A stretch of 7,279 bases of DNA from Methanomassiliicoccaceae archaeon (GTDB lineage Archaea > Thermoplasmatota > Thermoplasmata > Methanomassiliicoccales > Methanomethylophilaceae). The notes beneath the pieces are model-generated. The model was not told the DNA's origin, searched no databases, and saw only the letters and a program-made list of their open reading frames with translations. The stretch's first letter is position 1. Each line of letters starts with the position of its first letter. The stretch covers positions 1 through 7,279 of the forward strand of contig WQXR01000060.1 of the NCBI GenBank assembly GCA_009784745.1, given 5' to 3'. Both the position numbers and the translations under genes were made by a program. Shown piece by piece: positions 1-6,289 of this stretch.

Positions 1-47
1 ACTGCAGGTACCGTGGTTCCGGGATAGAATTGTCTTTTGTAAGCCAT
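1..47 (-). CDS. mcrG: McrG, methyl-coenzyme M reductase gamma subunit (N-terminal fragment only)
   Basis: McrG is the gamma subunit of methyl-coenzyme M reductase, which makes methane and the CoM-S-S-CoB heterodisulfide from methyl-CoM and coenzyme B in an (alpha-beta-gamma)2 complex in the cytoplasm. Only 15 complete codons are visible, reading MAYKRQFYPGTTVPA; the gene runs off the low-coordinate edge. This start matches the well-known MAYKxQFYPG opening of McrG proteins. The ATG lies 2 nt after the mcrD stop and is preceded by a TGAGGTG ribosome-binding site. The identification rests on this short N-terminus plus operon position. mcrA would be expected next, outside the window. mcrC, found between mcrD and mcrG in many methanogens, is not present here. 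Confidence 0.88.
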   Translation of the reverse strand, partial: MAYKRQFYPGTTVPA

Positions 48-49
48 AT

Positions 50-487
50 CTAACACCTCAATGTGTCTGTTAAGGTAGGCCTGTATTTCGAGTACCTTCC
101 GACCTCTATCGAATAACCTACGCTGATATTTCTGTCGCACACTTTGCGTATCTCCTTGACGGTTTCGTCAATATCGCATTCCGCATTCAGTTCAACAAAG
201 AATCCTCCCACCAACTTTGTGAGCTCTATCTCATCGCTGCCGAATTTAATTACCTTCCTTTCCGGATGGTTCACCGGTATCCCGGTGTGCGGACCGCTTT
301 TGACGGTCAGCGGCAGCGACTCGCCGCATATGTTGATCTGTCTCACGTGCTTCACTTTTATCAGTTCGTTCAGCACCTTCTCCGTCGTATCGGCGCTCAG
401 CAGACGATCTGTGAACACTTTTACCTCCGGAAGAGGCGTTCCCGCGTATGTCATTCTGGTCGTTCTGGTACTTGTCATCAGGATCAT
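50..487 (-). CDS. mcrD: McrD, methyl-coenzyme M reductase operon accessory protein
   Basis: McrD is a small cytoplasmic protein encoded in mcr operons. It associates with MCR but is not part of the mature enzyme, and is thought to act in its assembly or activation. The product is 145 aa, near the usual family length. The conserved core is visible: a beta-strand-rich start around residues 20-50, a segment with CGESLP (54-59) and SGPHTG (64-69), then the NHPERK block (73-78). Its ATG overlaps the mcrB stop (ATGA, 4-nt overlap), which suggests translational coupling. An AGAAGGT sequence ends immediately before that ATG, which is too close for normal loading; it fits better with the in-frame ATG at 478 (residue 4, nine bases downstream). 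The true product may therefore start MTSTRTTR and be 142 aa. The stop codon is TAG, the only amber stop among the complete genes here. Confidence 0.93.
   Translation of the reverse strand: MILMTSTRTTRMTYAGTPLPEVKVFTDRLLSADTTEKVLNELIKVKHVRQINICGESLPLTVKSGPHTGIPVNHPERKVIKFGSDEIELTKLVGGFFVELNAECDIDETVKEIRKVCDRNISVGYSIEVGRYSKYRPTLTDTLRC
54..60 (-). promoter_or_regulatory. Shine-Dalgarno sequence of mcrG
   Basis: The minus strand reads TGAGGTG six bases before the mcrG ATG at 47. This is a good match to the archaeal anti-Shine-Dalgarno end of 16S rRNA. It lies within the last codons of mcrD, so mcrG has its own ribosome loading site inside the upstream gene. Confidence 0.8.
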
Positions 488-1818
488 ACCTTCTTTGCTA
501 TTTTCTTGGCCTCCGCGCCAACGACCTGCAATGGAGTGCTGAACTCTTTCAGGTCACCGAATACTTCTTTGAACAGACCGGACGTAGCCTCTGCGGAGAA
601 TGTCTGTGTCCCGCCGTCAAGACAGTTAGCTGCCGTGACCGCCGGTATAAGAACACCCTTTGCGTGCTTCGTCACAACGTGGTTCCCGTGGAACAGACCC
701 GGTCCTCCTCCTCCGTATATGGAGTGAGAGAAGAATGACATACCGACGCACACACCCATCGACCTTCCGTAATCTGCGGACGGGAGACCGGTCTCGTGCT
801 CCAATATATCGTTGTAGTACAGTACGGTCGACGGAACACCCTGTGCCGCTCTCGCCGCACCGACGTTCACCATGACCGCTGCAACCATTCCCACCGATGC
901 ATATGCATTCCATAAGGGAAGGTCATCCGTTGTGAAGACCTTGTATCCTGAGGGCAGCGTTTCCTTTACGCGGACGACGCCGTCATCGATCGCTCTTTCC
1001 ATAAGGGATTCGATGACCGTACCCACTGTACCGGTCTTACCGTTCTTCTTGACTATGCTGTAAAGCATGTTGTTCGCGTTCAATCCTTCGTAGGCGAGTG
1101 CAAGTAAATGTCCTCTCTCGAACGGACCGATCGCATCGCCCATTTCGAATGCGCCCAGCTGCTCGAACAGTGCCGAGAGCGCAACACCCTGCATCGCATT
1201 CCTGCTTACAAGTGACACGACGTGGTTGGACATGATGTTCCTGAGTGCGTAACCTGCGCCCTCGTTGTTCTGCGGAACTTCGAGGATCGACCTTACGTTC
1301 GCTCCCATGAACGTCATCGTCTGCGGATATCTTCCCCAGACTGCGCCCTTTACCATGTTGGCCTTGTACATCGGAATTTTGAATTCGTCGATGATCGCCT
1401 CAGTGACTGCAGATGCGGTCGCTGTGAAACCGGTCGTATATTCAACACCGGCCGATAATCTCTCCTCGGGCACAATGACAACGAGATTCTTGCCGCCGGA
1501 CTTCAGTTCGACGACAGTCCCGTCACCGTCTGTGACCTGGACCATTTCTTTGACTGCTTTCGCAATCTTGCTAGCATTCGCGACCAGCGGGATGTCGATC
1601 TCTTTACCCCTGATAATGCAGCCGTCCCCACCCATTTTACCGGATTTGAGTGCACCCTCAATACCGGCAAGGTTTACTGCTACAGTTCTCTTGGTCATAG
1701 AGGCGAGTCTCTTGATCGCGCCATTTCGTAACGGACTGATGGCTTCCAGGGGAACATCTTTCGCGATGCGTTTCCCACGGTCGTCATACAGGTCTACTAC
1801 GTCCTTGTATTTTGGCAT
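484..1818 (-). CDS. mcrB: McrB, methyl-coenzyme M reductase beta subunit
   Basis: McrB is the beta subunit of methyl-coenzyme M reductase, which catalyses methyl-CoM + CoB to methane + heterodisulfide with nickel cofactor F430. At 444 aa it is full length for the family. It opens with the typical VDLYDDRGK (8-16) and a [10 protein letters not shown] segment (23-32). The conserved C-terminal active-site region is intact: [14 protein letters not shown] (361-374) followed by FHGNHV (376-381). These contain the Phe, Tyr, Gly and His residues that correspond, shifted by about one position, to residues lining the F430 and coenzyme B channel in the Methanothermobacter enzyme. The start is fixed by a GGAGGT site 5 nt before the ATG. 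It is the first gene of a minus-strand operon mcrB-mcrD-mcrG. Sequence and context agree, and no disrupted motif was seen. Confidence 0.98.
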   Translation of the reverse strand: MPKYKDVVDLYDDRGKRIAKDVPLEAISPLRNGAIKRLASMTKRTVAVNLAGIEGALKSGKMGGDGCIIRGKEIDIPLVANASKIAKAVKEMVQVTDGDGTVVELKSGGKNLVVIVPEERLSAGVEYTTGFTATASAVTEAIIDEFKIPMYKANMVKGAVWGRYPQTMTFMGANVRSILEVPQNNEGAGYALRNIMSNHVVSLVSRNAMQGVALSALFEQLGAFEMGDAIGPFERGHLLALAYEGLNANNMLYSIVKKNGKTGTVGTVIESLMERAIDDGVVRVKETLPSGYKVFTTDDLPLWNAYASVGMVAAVMVNVGAARAAQGVPSTVLYYNDILEHETGLPSADYGRSMGVCVGMSFFSHSIYGGGGPGLFHGNHVVTKHAKGVLIPAVTAANCLDGGTQTFSAEATSGLFKEVFGDLKEFSTPLQVVGAEAKKIAKKV

Positions 1819-1823
1819 TTGAT

Positions 1824-1829
1824 ACCTCC
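1824..1829 (-). promoter_or_regulatory. Strong Shine-Dalgarno sequence of mcrB
   Basis: The minus strand reads GGAGGT, then ATCAA, then the ATG at 1818. This near-perfect archaeal ribosome-binding site fixes the mcrB start. It contrasts with the ram, DUF169 and lrp genes in the same window, which lack such a site. Confidence 0.85.
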
Positions 1830-1844
1830 ATATCTTATAATCTC

Positions 1845-1868
1845 ACAGAACAGGCGAACCTGCTCCGC
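1845..1868 (-). other. Hairpin with UUCG loop in the mcrB leader
   Basis: In the minus-strand transcript the arms GCGGAGCAGG (1868-1859) and CCUGUUCUGU (1854-1845) can form a 10-bp stem with seven Watson-Crick and three G-U pairs, closed by a UUCG loop. It ends 15 bases before the ribosome-binding site of mcrB. No T-run follows, so it is not a terminator. A weaker alternative hairpin (1862-1881, arms GCUCGC and GCGGAGC with one bulge) shares the left arm, so the two cannot form together. A role in mRNA stability or translation control is inferred, not shown. Confidence 0.5.
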
Positions 1869-1900
1869 TCCCCTTGCGAGCACGTATAATGCCTATTCCC

Positions 1901-1908
1901 CATATAAA
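1901..1908 (-). promoter_or_regulatory. Candidate TATA box of the mcr operon (proximal)
   Basis: The minus strand reads TTTATATG, one mismatch from the archaeal consensus TTTATATA, within GATTTATATGGGG. Counting about 26 bp from the box centre predicts transcription starting near 1878 and a leader of roughly 60 nt, which would begin just before the leader hairpin. A second, better box lies further upstream. Both are motif-based only. Confidence 0.5.
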
Positions 1909-1964
1909 TCATGCGCATTTTAAGGAAAAATACACAATTGTTATGTCCAATCCTGCATTTCCCT

Positions 1965-1972
1965 TATATAAA
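1965..1972 (-). promoter_or_regulatory. Candidate TATA box of the mcr operon (distal)
   Basis: The minus strand reads a perfect TTTATATA within CATTTATATAAGG. It predicts a start near 1942 and a leader of about 124 nt. It lies only 32 bases past the ycaO stop. The mcr operon may use this box, the proximal one, or both. Confidence 0.5.
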
Positions 1973-2003
1973 TGAAACGTCCAACGAACAAATGTATCTA
2001 TTG

Positions 2004-3212
2004 TTAACGCACTTTCCATGTCCCGTTGATCCGCGGTCCTTCGCGCTCCGGATCCATCGTCGAGACCTCTAAATAAGGTATTATCATCCTCACCGAAGGC
2101 ACCATTACTTCGGGTCTTGTGATGTCAACGGCAACAACTTTATCAAATCCGGCATTCACCAAATGATCAAAAACAACTTCGATATCGTCCAGAACATATG
2201 GTGTGTCGAGCCTCTTCATTTCCGATAATTTCATGGATCTACCAGAATTTGAGTACCACACACGGTTCACTTTCTTTATCGTTTCGTAACCCATCTCCTG
2301 ACTTATCTTTTGAAGTTTCGCGTTTATCTTCGAACCGTGTTTGTGCGTTGTTCTTGACTGCGCAACTTCCGTCAAGGCCCGTACCGCCGCTATCTTCGGA
2401 TTAAGATGCGTTCCCACCCCTATCGTCAACAGCTCCGGATCTTTCGTTCTTACGTCATCCGCGGCGGCGCCTATTGTTGGTATGCCAATATCACTTGTAA
2501 GATCCTTCAAATGTATCTCAACACCGTTGTCGTTGAACCTTTTTATCAATTCCTCGCATAACGGATCGTCTGCGATCACGTCGGCATTTGCTTTCTCTCT
2601 GTGCTCACAGATGGACCACGCATCCCTTTCGATAAGTTCAAGCGTCGCATGCAGTATCGCCTCTTCCATCGTATTTCCGGATGCGATACCGTTGGTATGG
2701 AATCTGAACAGCTGCATATCACCGTCCGGAAAGTATGGGTGATACACAGCACACGCCGGTACCCAGATATCCTCTCCGCGGAACATCTCGTATCCGCGGC
2801 ACCATGCTATCACTTCGTTGCGGTAATAGTTCAGCGTCCTGAGCGGTAATATCATTTCAGCCGGATCTAATGTCAGACCCGTTCCCATCGCCTCGTCCAG
2901 CGTTCCGTATATTATCTCATCGGAATCACGGAGTTCTGCGCTGTATCTCTCCATCGCTTCCATTATTGCCGATGCCTTCGCCTGTTCAGGCGTCGGTCCT
3001 TTGCCGTTGTACACCTTTTTCTTTCCGTGCGCGGTGTTCTGCCTTGCAATTGAAAAAACAGGGATGCCGATGTTATCCTTCTGTGTTATGTCTTCCAAAG
3101 GGTCCATCCCTGCAGCGGCCAGTAACGGTAATATCTTTTCCAATGTTTCGGACGGCAGCATCGTTCTTATGCCTGTGTCCGCTGATGCTTTAGGGCATCT
3201 CTGTAATTGCAT
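2004..3212 (-). CDS. ycaO: YcaO-domain protein, probable McrA thioglycine synthesis enzyme
   Basis: YcaO enzymes use ATP to activate a peptide backbone amide by phosphorylating its oxygen, followed by attack of a sulfur or other nucleophile. In methanogens a YcaO, usually with TfuA, makes the thioglycine in the McrA active site. The 402-aa product has the expected family landmarks: GKGPT (70-74) followed by EAMERYSAE (85-93), NGIASGNT (174-181), a Glu-rich helix with LELIERD (191-197), and ALTEVAQSR (279-287). The Glu residues in these helices correspond to the Mg-ATP site. The C-terminus lacks the proline-rich tail typical of azoline-forming YcaOs, which favours the thioamidation branch. It begins 4 nt after the lrp stop with a possible AGTGAT ribosome site (3216-3221) overlapping that stop, so the two genes are probably cotranscribed. 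The mcr operon follows directly. No tfuA is in the window. The family call is firm; the McrA target is inferred from family knowledge and position. Confidence 0.9.
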   Translation of the reverse strand: MQLQRCPKASADTGIRTMLPSETLEKILPLLAAAGMDPLEDITQKDNIGIPVFSIARQNTAHGKKKVYNGKGPTPEQAKASAIMEAMERYSAELRDSDEIIYGTLDEAMGTGLTLDPAEMILPLRTLNYYRNEVIAWCRGYEMFRGEDIWVPACAVYHPYFPDGDMQLFRFHTNGIASGNTMEEAILHATLELIERDAWSICEHREKANADVIADDPLCEELIKRFNDNGVEIHLKDLTSDIGIPTIGAAADDVRTKDPELLTIGVGTHLNPKIAAVRALTEVAQSRTTHKHGSKINAKLQKISQEMGYETIKKVNRVWYSNSGRSMKLSEMKRLDTPYVLDDIEVVFDHLVNAGFDKVVAVDITRPEVMVPSVRMIIPYLEVSTMDPEREGPRINGTWKVR

Positions 3213-3216
3213 GATA

Positions 3217-3696
3217 TCACTTTTGATTCGCGGATCGGTACATTCTCAGATCCGCATTCTCATTCACGGTTATCTTTTCAACAAGAACATCAACATCCAC
3301 GCTCTTGATGCTCGGATTCTTTAAAAGAACGAACTGTATCATTTCGTAAAGGTCAGCAACGCTTTTTGTACAAACTTCGCACACAAGATGATGGTCCCCG
3401 AACGCTTTGTGGATGTACATCACTTCCTCATGCTTGCTTAACTCTTCTATAACATGCGAAACGGATGATCCCAATACCTGGATCCCGAGATGTGCCCTCA
3501 TCAGATCCAGTTTTGACGGGTCAACTTCTAATGAATGACCTATAATTACTTTATCTTCCTCTAATTTGGATATCCTTCTGCTGACCGTTGCTTTGGATAT
3601 CTTGAGTTTTTCCCCTATGTTCATCATCGACGTTCTAGAATCCTTCCTGAGTATCTCTAATATGTCCAAATCCTTTGGGTCCATCTCTTCGGTCAT
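3217..3696 (-). CDS. Lrp/AsnC family transcriptional regulator
   Basis: This is a small DNA-binding regulator of the feast/famine (Lrp/AsnC) type; these form dimers or octamers and often sense amino acids or other small molecules. From the ATG at 3696 the product is 159 aa. The N-terminal winged helix-turn-helix starts MDPKDLDILEIL, with the recognition helix around SKATVSRRISKLEED (residues 34-48). A C-terminal ligand-sensing domain follows, with the family's Gly-Asp turn in GDHHLVCEV (100-108) and a Cys pair two residues apart (CEVC, 106-109). A longer frame from TTG at 3708 is possible. However, the TATA box at 3722-3729 would start transcription near 3699, downstream of that TTG, so ATG 3696 (leaderless) or ATG 3684 is better. 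It is followed by ycaO 4 nt later. Regulation of ycaO, itself or the neighbouring methanogenesis genes is plausible but unproven. Confidence 0.88.
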   Translation of the reverse strand: MTEEMDPKDLDILEILRKDSRTSMMNIGEKLKISKATVSRRISKLEEDKVIIGHSLEVDPSKLDLMRAHLGIQVLGSSVSHVIEELSKHEEVMYIHKAFGDHHLVCEVCTKSVADLYEMIQFVLLKNPSIKSVDVDVLVEKITVNENADLRMYRSANQK

Positions 3697-3721
3697 TAGA
3701 CCGCTCAAACGGATTCAAGGG

Positions 3722-3729
3722 ATATAAAA
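3722..3729 (-). promoter_or_regulatory. Candidate TATA box of lrp-ycaO
   Basis: The minus strand reads TTTTATAT, centred about 29 bp before the ATG at 3696. This spacing predicts a transcript beginning within a few bases of that ATG. A CTTTCAG element (3740-3734) lies immediately upstream of the box and recurs next to the ram promoter. An 11-bp palindrome ATCGTGACGAT (3758-3768) lies further upstream. Confidence 0.55.
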
Positions 3730-3782
3730 CACACTGAAAGTATGATGCCGCAGAATGATCGTGACGATAATGCCGTGTCCGT

Positions 3783-4496
3783 TCAGCCTGATCTGTTCGC
3801 TTTCGGCATCACATCGTCCTTGTACCGTTCCAGCGTTCTTACCATGTTCGGTATCGAACTTCCAGGTACTCCGATCACCAGTTCATCGGGTTTAAGATCT
3901 GTTCTCTTTCTGCATCCCATGCACCCGATGGATATGTTCGGTTCTCCCGATATCACGGGTGTTGCCGTCACATCGACGCAAGCCGCTTGAAATGGTGCCG
4001 TTGTATATTTCACGCGCCCTCCCTTTTCCGTCGTGTGCAGAGGTTCGAACCAGTATATGCGCTCTGGTATGTCCACGAATATGACGACATCAGGAACGAA
4101 ATCCGCGTCCTTGAGCGGACAAACGACAGTTCCTTTCGTTCTGAACGGTATCGCTGCACCGTCGTCTATCATCTTCTTTACTGCGCTGATATTCTCATGA
4201 AGTCCCTGCGCGAAATGAAATTCACCGGATGCCACCTTCTCCGGACGTTCGGTCATTCCTAACGACGATGCTCCTACGTTACATGAATGCATGTCCGCCG
4301 GCATCAGGAAACTTTTTCCGTGTCTCGCTTGCATTACCGACTGGCAATAACTCATCTGCTTCTCCGGTATCGGATATCCTTTCAAAATTTCCTCATTCTC
4401 GCGGATGAGTTTTACCGCTACCGGTTCGTGTCTTAACCCTAATATTTCCTTGAATTTTGCCGATGCATCCCTGTTGTTCTCGGATACGGATGTCAT
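3783..4496 (-). CDS. DUF169 family protein of unknown function
   Basis: The 237-aa product resembles the DUF169 family, which is common in methanogens and anaerobic bacteria and has no established biochemical role. Recognisable parts are LRHEPVAVKLI (21-31), the SYCQSVMQARHGK segment (49-61), a HSCNVGASSLG segment (70-80), CPLKDADFVPDVV (126-138) and a late GCMGCRKRTD motif (191-200). Six cysteines (51, 72, 126, 173, 192, 195), several within conserved-looking motifs, could bind metal, an Fe-S cluster or a cofactor; that is inference. There is no signal peptide or membrane segment. The ATG at 4496 has no clear ribosome site, but a TATA-like box lies about 30 bp upstream, suggesting a near-leaderless mRNA. 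It sits between the ram gene and the Lrp regulator, each separated by 86-100 nt, so it is probably transcribed alone. A role in methyl transfer is suggested only by the neighbourhood. Confidence 0.82.
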   Translation of the reverse strand: MTSVSENNRDASAKFKEILGLRHEPVAVKLIRENEEILKGYPIPEKQMSYCQSVMQARHGKSFLMPADMHSCNVGASSLGMTERPEKVASGEFHFAQGLHENISAVKKMIDDGAAIPFRTKGTVVCPLKDADFVPDVVIFVDIPERIYWFEPLHTTEKGGRVKYTTAPFQAACVDVTATPVISGEPNISIGCMGCRKRTDLKPDELVIGVPGSSIPNMVRTLERYKDDVMPKANRSG

Positions 4497-4521
4497 GTAT
4501 CATGTGACGGCGTGATGTTTG

Positions 4522-4529
4522 ATATAGTT
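4522..4529 (-). promoter_or_regulatory. Candidate TATA-like box of the DUF169 gene
   Basis: The minus strand reads AACTATAT within GTAAACTATATC, centred about 30 bp before the ATG at 4496. It is a weaker match to consensus than the lrp box but has the same geometry, predicting a leader of only a few bases. Confidence 0.4.
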
Positions 4530-4574
4530 TACGCGGTCACTATCGTTTAATAAAAGGTAAATGAAAGGTGTTTG

Positions 4575-4598
4575 AAAAAGGCTCGCTTCGCGAGCCTT
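4575..4598 (-). terminator. Hairpin plus T-run terminator after ram
   Basis: The minus strand has arms AAGGCTCGC and GCGAGCCTT (4598-4590 and 4586-4578), a perfect 9-bp GC-rich stem with a GAA loop. A run of five T, the last two stem bases and three more, ends at 4575. The stem begins inside the ram stop codon TAA. The layout resembles a bacterial intrinsic terminator. In archaea the T-run alone often suffices, so the hairpin may also protect the mRNA 3' end. Confidence 0.75.
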
Positions 4599-6231
4599 AA
4601 AGCGTCACTTCCAGTTCTGTGAACTTGTACGCTTTGAACGGGCAGTTCATCTCGCATGCTTTGCATGCTGTCCCTAAACAAAGATCCGAACGTACGGTTA
4701 TCGTCGGGTATCCCTTTAATTTTTCAACGGTCAATGCTTTTTCAGGACATTCCTTCTCGCATTTCCTGCATCCGTTGCATCCGTCGAACACGCCGTACAT
4801 CTTCATTCCCACTTCTTCCAGTGCGAACAATCCTTTTCCTATTTCAGGGATATCACTTTTTACCATCCTTACCGCTTTCGCCGGAGGCTTTATATCAGGC
4901 ATCGGCGCAAGACCGTGGATCTGCAGCATATTGTTGTACATGTCCATCGACATGCCCTCTGTCCAGTACGCTAATTCCAAGATATACATGTCCTCGAACG
5001 TCTTTGACGTTGCGAACATCACATGGTTCGCGGATATCGAATCGGCGACGGATTGCATGCGGTCAAGCATCTTCGGGTCGCTTAGCAATTCGTGAGCGGT
5101 CATCAATGACGTGTTCCCTAACTGATATACTTCATCAAGACATCTCGGTATCATTCCGCATATCTGCGCCTTTATCGGATCGACGTACGTACCGGATGCG
5201 CCGGCCATGTACATCACTTTGACGTCGTTGTCGCTCAGACCCACCTCGTGGACCAATGTTCTGTGGCCCGCTCTTATGGCGCCCATCGCTTTTCCCGCTT
5301 CCTGAGCATCCTTCTCGGAGAACCAGATGCCGTCCATCAGGTGTATCTTCTTATCGGGCGTGACGATATCAGGCAGTTTTATCAATCCTGAGTTCAGACC
5401 CATCGCCATCGATGATACCACTCCCGTTCCCGTGATCCCTTTTGCAGAGTAGTTGAGCACCTTGATCTCCTTTCCCGTCACGGGATCCACTTTTGACGCG
5501 ACCACAGGTATCAGTTTATCATCCAGAACTATATTTTCCCATAGTTTCTTTTCCGTCAGATTAACATCGGATATTGCATGCGGCGACGCAAGAACGCCAT
5601 ACTTTATAGATTGGCCTTCCATTGCCGGACCTGCTGCGGCGCTTCCGGAATACAGTTCGCCGTCATAGTAAAGTCCCATTTCCGCATTCGTACCGTAGTC
5701 GGTGACCATGCATATCTCCTTCTTGTTCAGCATTCCGGATCTCATGATCATCGCTAACGCATCAGCACCTATCTCATGCCTTATCGCCGGCGGTATTATC
5801 ACTTCCGCTTCCGGATTCACCGATATCATCTCTATGTCGCCTGCGTTCCTTACGTGACCTTTTCTGCTTGGCCTTACAACACCCAAACTCTTCAGTCTGT
5901 TCTCTCCGGCGAATGCAAGGTCGCGTACCTCTATGTTCTCAAATAACGACAATTGTATCGGATTGCCGCATACCGCCACTTTTTTGATGTTCTTGACGTT
6001 GTCGGGACCGTGCAGCCTTATCACGTCGTCGATCGTCTTCATGATTATCTTGTGACCCACTTCGGAACCTGACGACATCCAGAAATGCAGATGGTCCATT
6101 ATGTTCGCTCCCGGTAACGGATGTCTTACCGTTACCGCGGTGGATAAAATCTTTCCGCCTTTGTCCAGATCGATAAGGTGTGATCTGAAACCGCTTGTGC
6201 CGAGATCTAACGCAACTCCGTATGATGCCAT
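4597..6231 (-). CDS. ramA: RamA-type ATP-dependent corrinoid-protein reductive activase
   Basis: Ram proteins use ATP and low-potential electrons to reduce oxidised Co(II) corrinoid proteins back to active Co(I), keeping methyl transfer from methylamines or methanol running. The 544-aa product has the length and order of methanogen RamA. An ASKHA-type ATPase fold shows ALDLGTSGFR (7-16) as phosphate loop 1, VTDYGTNAEMGL (176-187) as phosphate loop 2, and MAGASGTYVD (342-351) as the adenosine-binding motif. A C-terminal ferredoxin-like domain then carries two [4Fe-4S] motifs: C485-x2-C488-x2-C491-x3-C495-P and C518-x4-C523-x2-C526-x3-C530-P. It lacks the N-terminal [2Fe-2S] domain of many bacterial corrinoid activases. 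The ATG at 6231 has no Shine-Dalgarno site, but a TATA box lies 26-27 bp upstream, so the mRNA is probably leaderless. The MtbA-like gene is 97 nt upstream. Methanogens often have several ram paralogues, so which corrinoid protein it serves is unknown. Confidence 0.93.
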   Translation of the reverse strand: MASYGVALDLGTSGFRSHLIDLDKGGKILSTAVTVRHPLPGANIMDHLHFWMSSGSEVGHKIIMKTIDDVIRLHGPDNVKNIKKVAVCGNPIQLSLFENIEVRDLAFAGENRLKSLGVVRPSRKGHVRNAGDIEMISVNPEAEVIIPPAIRHEIGADALAMIMRSGMLNKKEICMVTDYGTNAEMGLYYDGELYSGSAAAGPAMEGQSIKYGVLASPHAISDVNLTEKKLWENIVLDDKLIPVVASKVDPVTGKEIKVLNYSAKGITGTGVVSSMAMGLNSGLIKLPDIVTPDKKIHLMDGIWFSEKDAQEAGKAMGAIRAGHRTLVHEVGLSDNDVKVMYMAGASGTYVDPIKAQICGMIPRCLDEVYQLGNTSLMTAHELLSDPKMLDRMQSVADSISANHVMFATSKTFEDMYILELAYWTEGMSMDMYNNMLQIHGLAPMPDIKPPAKAVRMVKSDIPEIGKGLFALEEVGMKMYGVFDGCNGCRKCEKECPEKALTVEKLKGYPTITVRSDLCLGTACKACEMNCPFKAYKFTELEVTL

Positions 6232-6253
6232 GAGTGTGAAATGGTGCTTTGTG

Positions 6254-6261
6254 ATTTAATA
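6254..6261 (-). promoter_or_regulatory. Candidate TATA box of ram
   Basis: The minus strand reads TATTAAAT, centred 26-27 bp before the A of the ram ATG. That is the normal distance from a TATA box to the transcription start, so transcription should begin at or beside the start codon. Confidence 0.55.
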
Positions 6262-6280
6262 CTTTCAGAAGACTGGAAAG
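6262..6280 (-). repeat. Inverted repeat abutting the ram TATA box, possible operator
   Basis: The minus strand reads CTTTCCAG, TCTT, CTGAAAG. The arms are complementary except for one extra C in the left arm. It lies directly upstream of the ram TATA box, where the BRE element and TFB would bind, so a protein here could control ram. The half-site CTTTCAG also sits just upstream of the lrp TATA box. The same 7-mer occurs in coding sequence at 546-552 and 6945-6951, so it is not unique to promoters. Confidence 0.35.
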
Positions 6281-6289
6281 GGATTAATG

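Noticed and set aside
1265..1822. Long plus-strand open frame of 185 codons
   Set aside because: It lies wholly opposite mcrB, shows no recognisable family, and is explained by the codon pattern of the highly conserved minus-strand gene.
1845..1868. Leader hairpin as a transcription attenuator or terminator
   Set aside because: No T-run follows the stem, so termination is unlikely; it is kept only as a possible stability or translation element.
1819..2003. Small gene or RNA gene in the ycaO-mcrB gap
   Set aside because: No convincing frame with a ribosome site and no tRNA-like fold; the region is explained by promoter and leader signals.
3697..3708. TTG start giving the Lrp regulator four extra residues
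   Set aside because: The TATA box position predicts transcription starting downstream of this codon, and the family usually begins close to the winged helix.
4656..5222. Plus-strand open frame of 188 codons rich in Arg, Ser and Pro
   Set aside because: Antisense to the Fe-S and ATPase region of ram, with low-complexity composition typical of a shadow frame.
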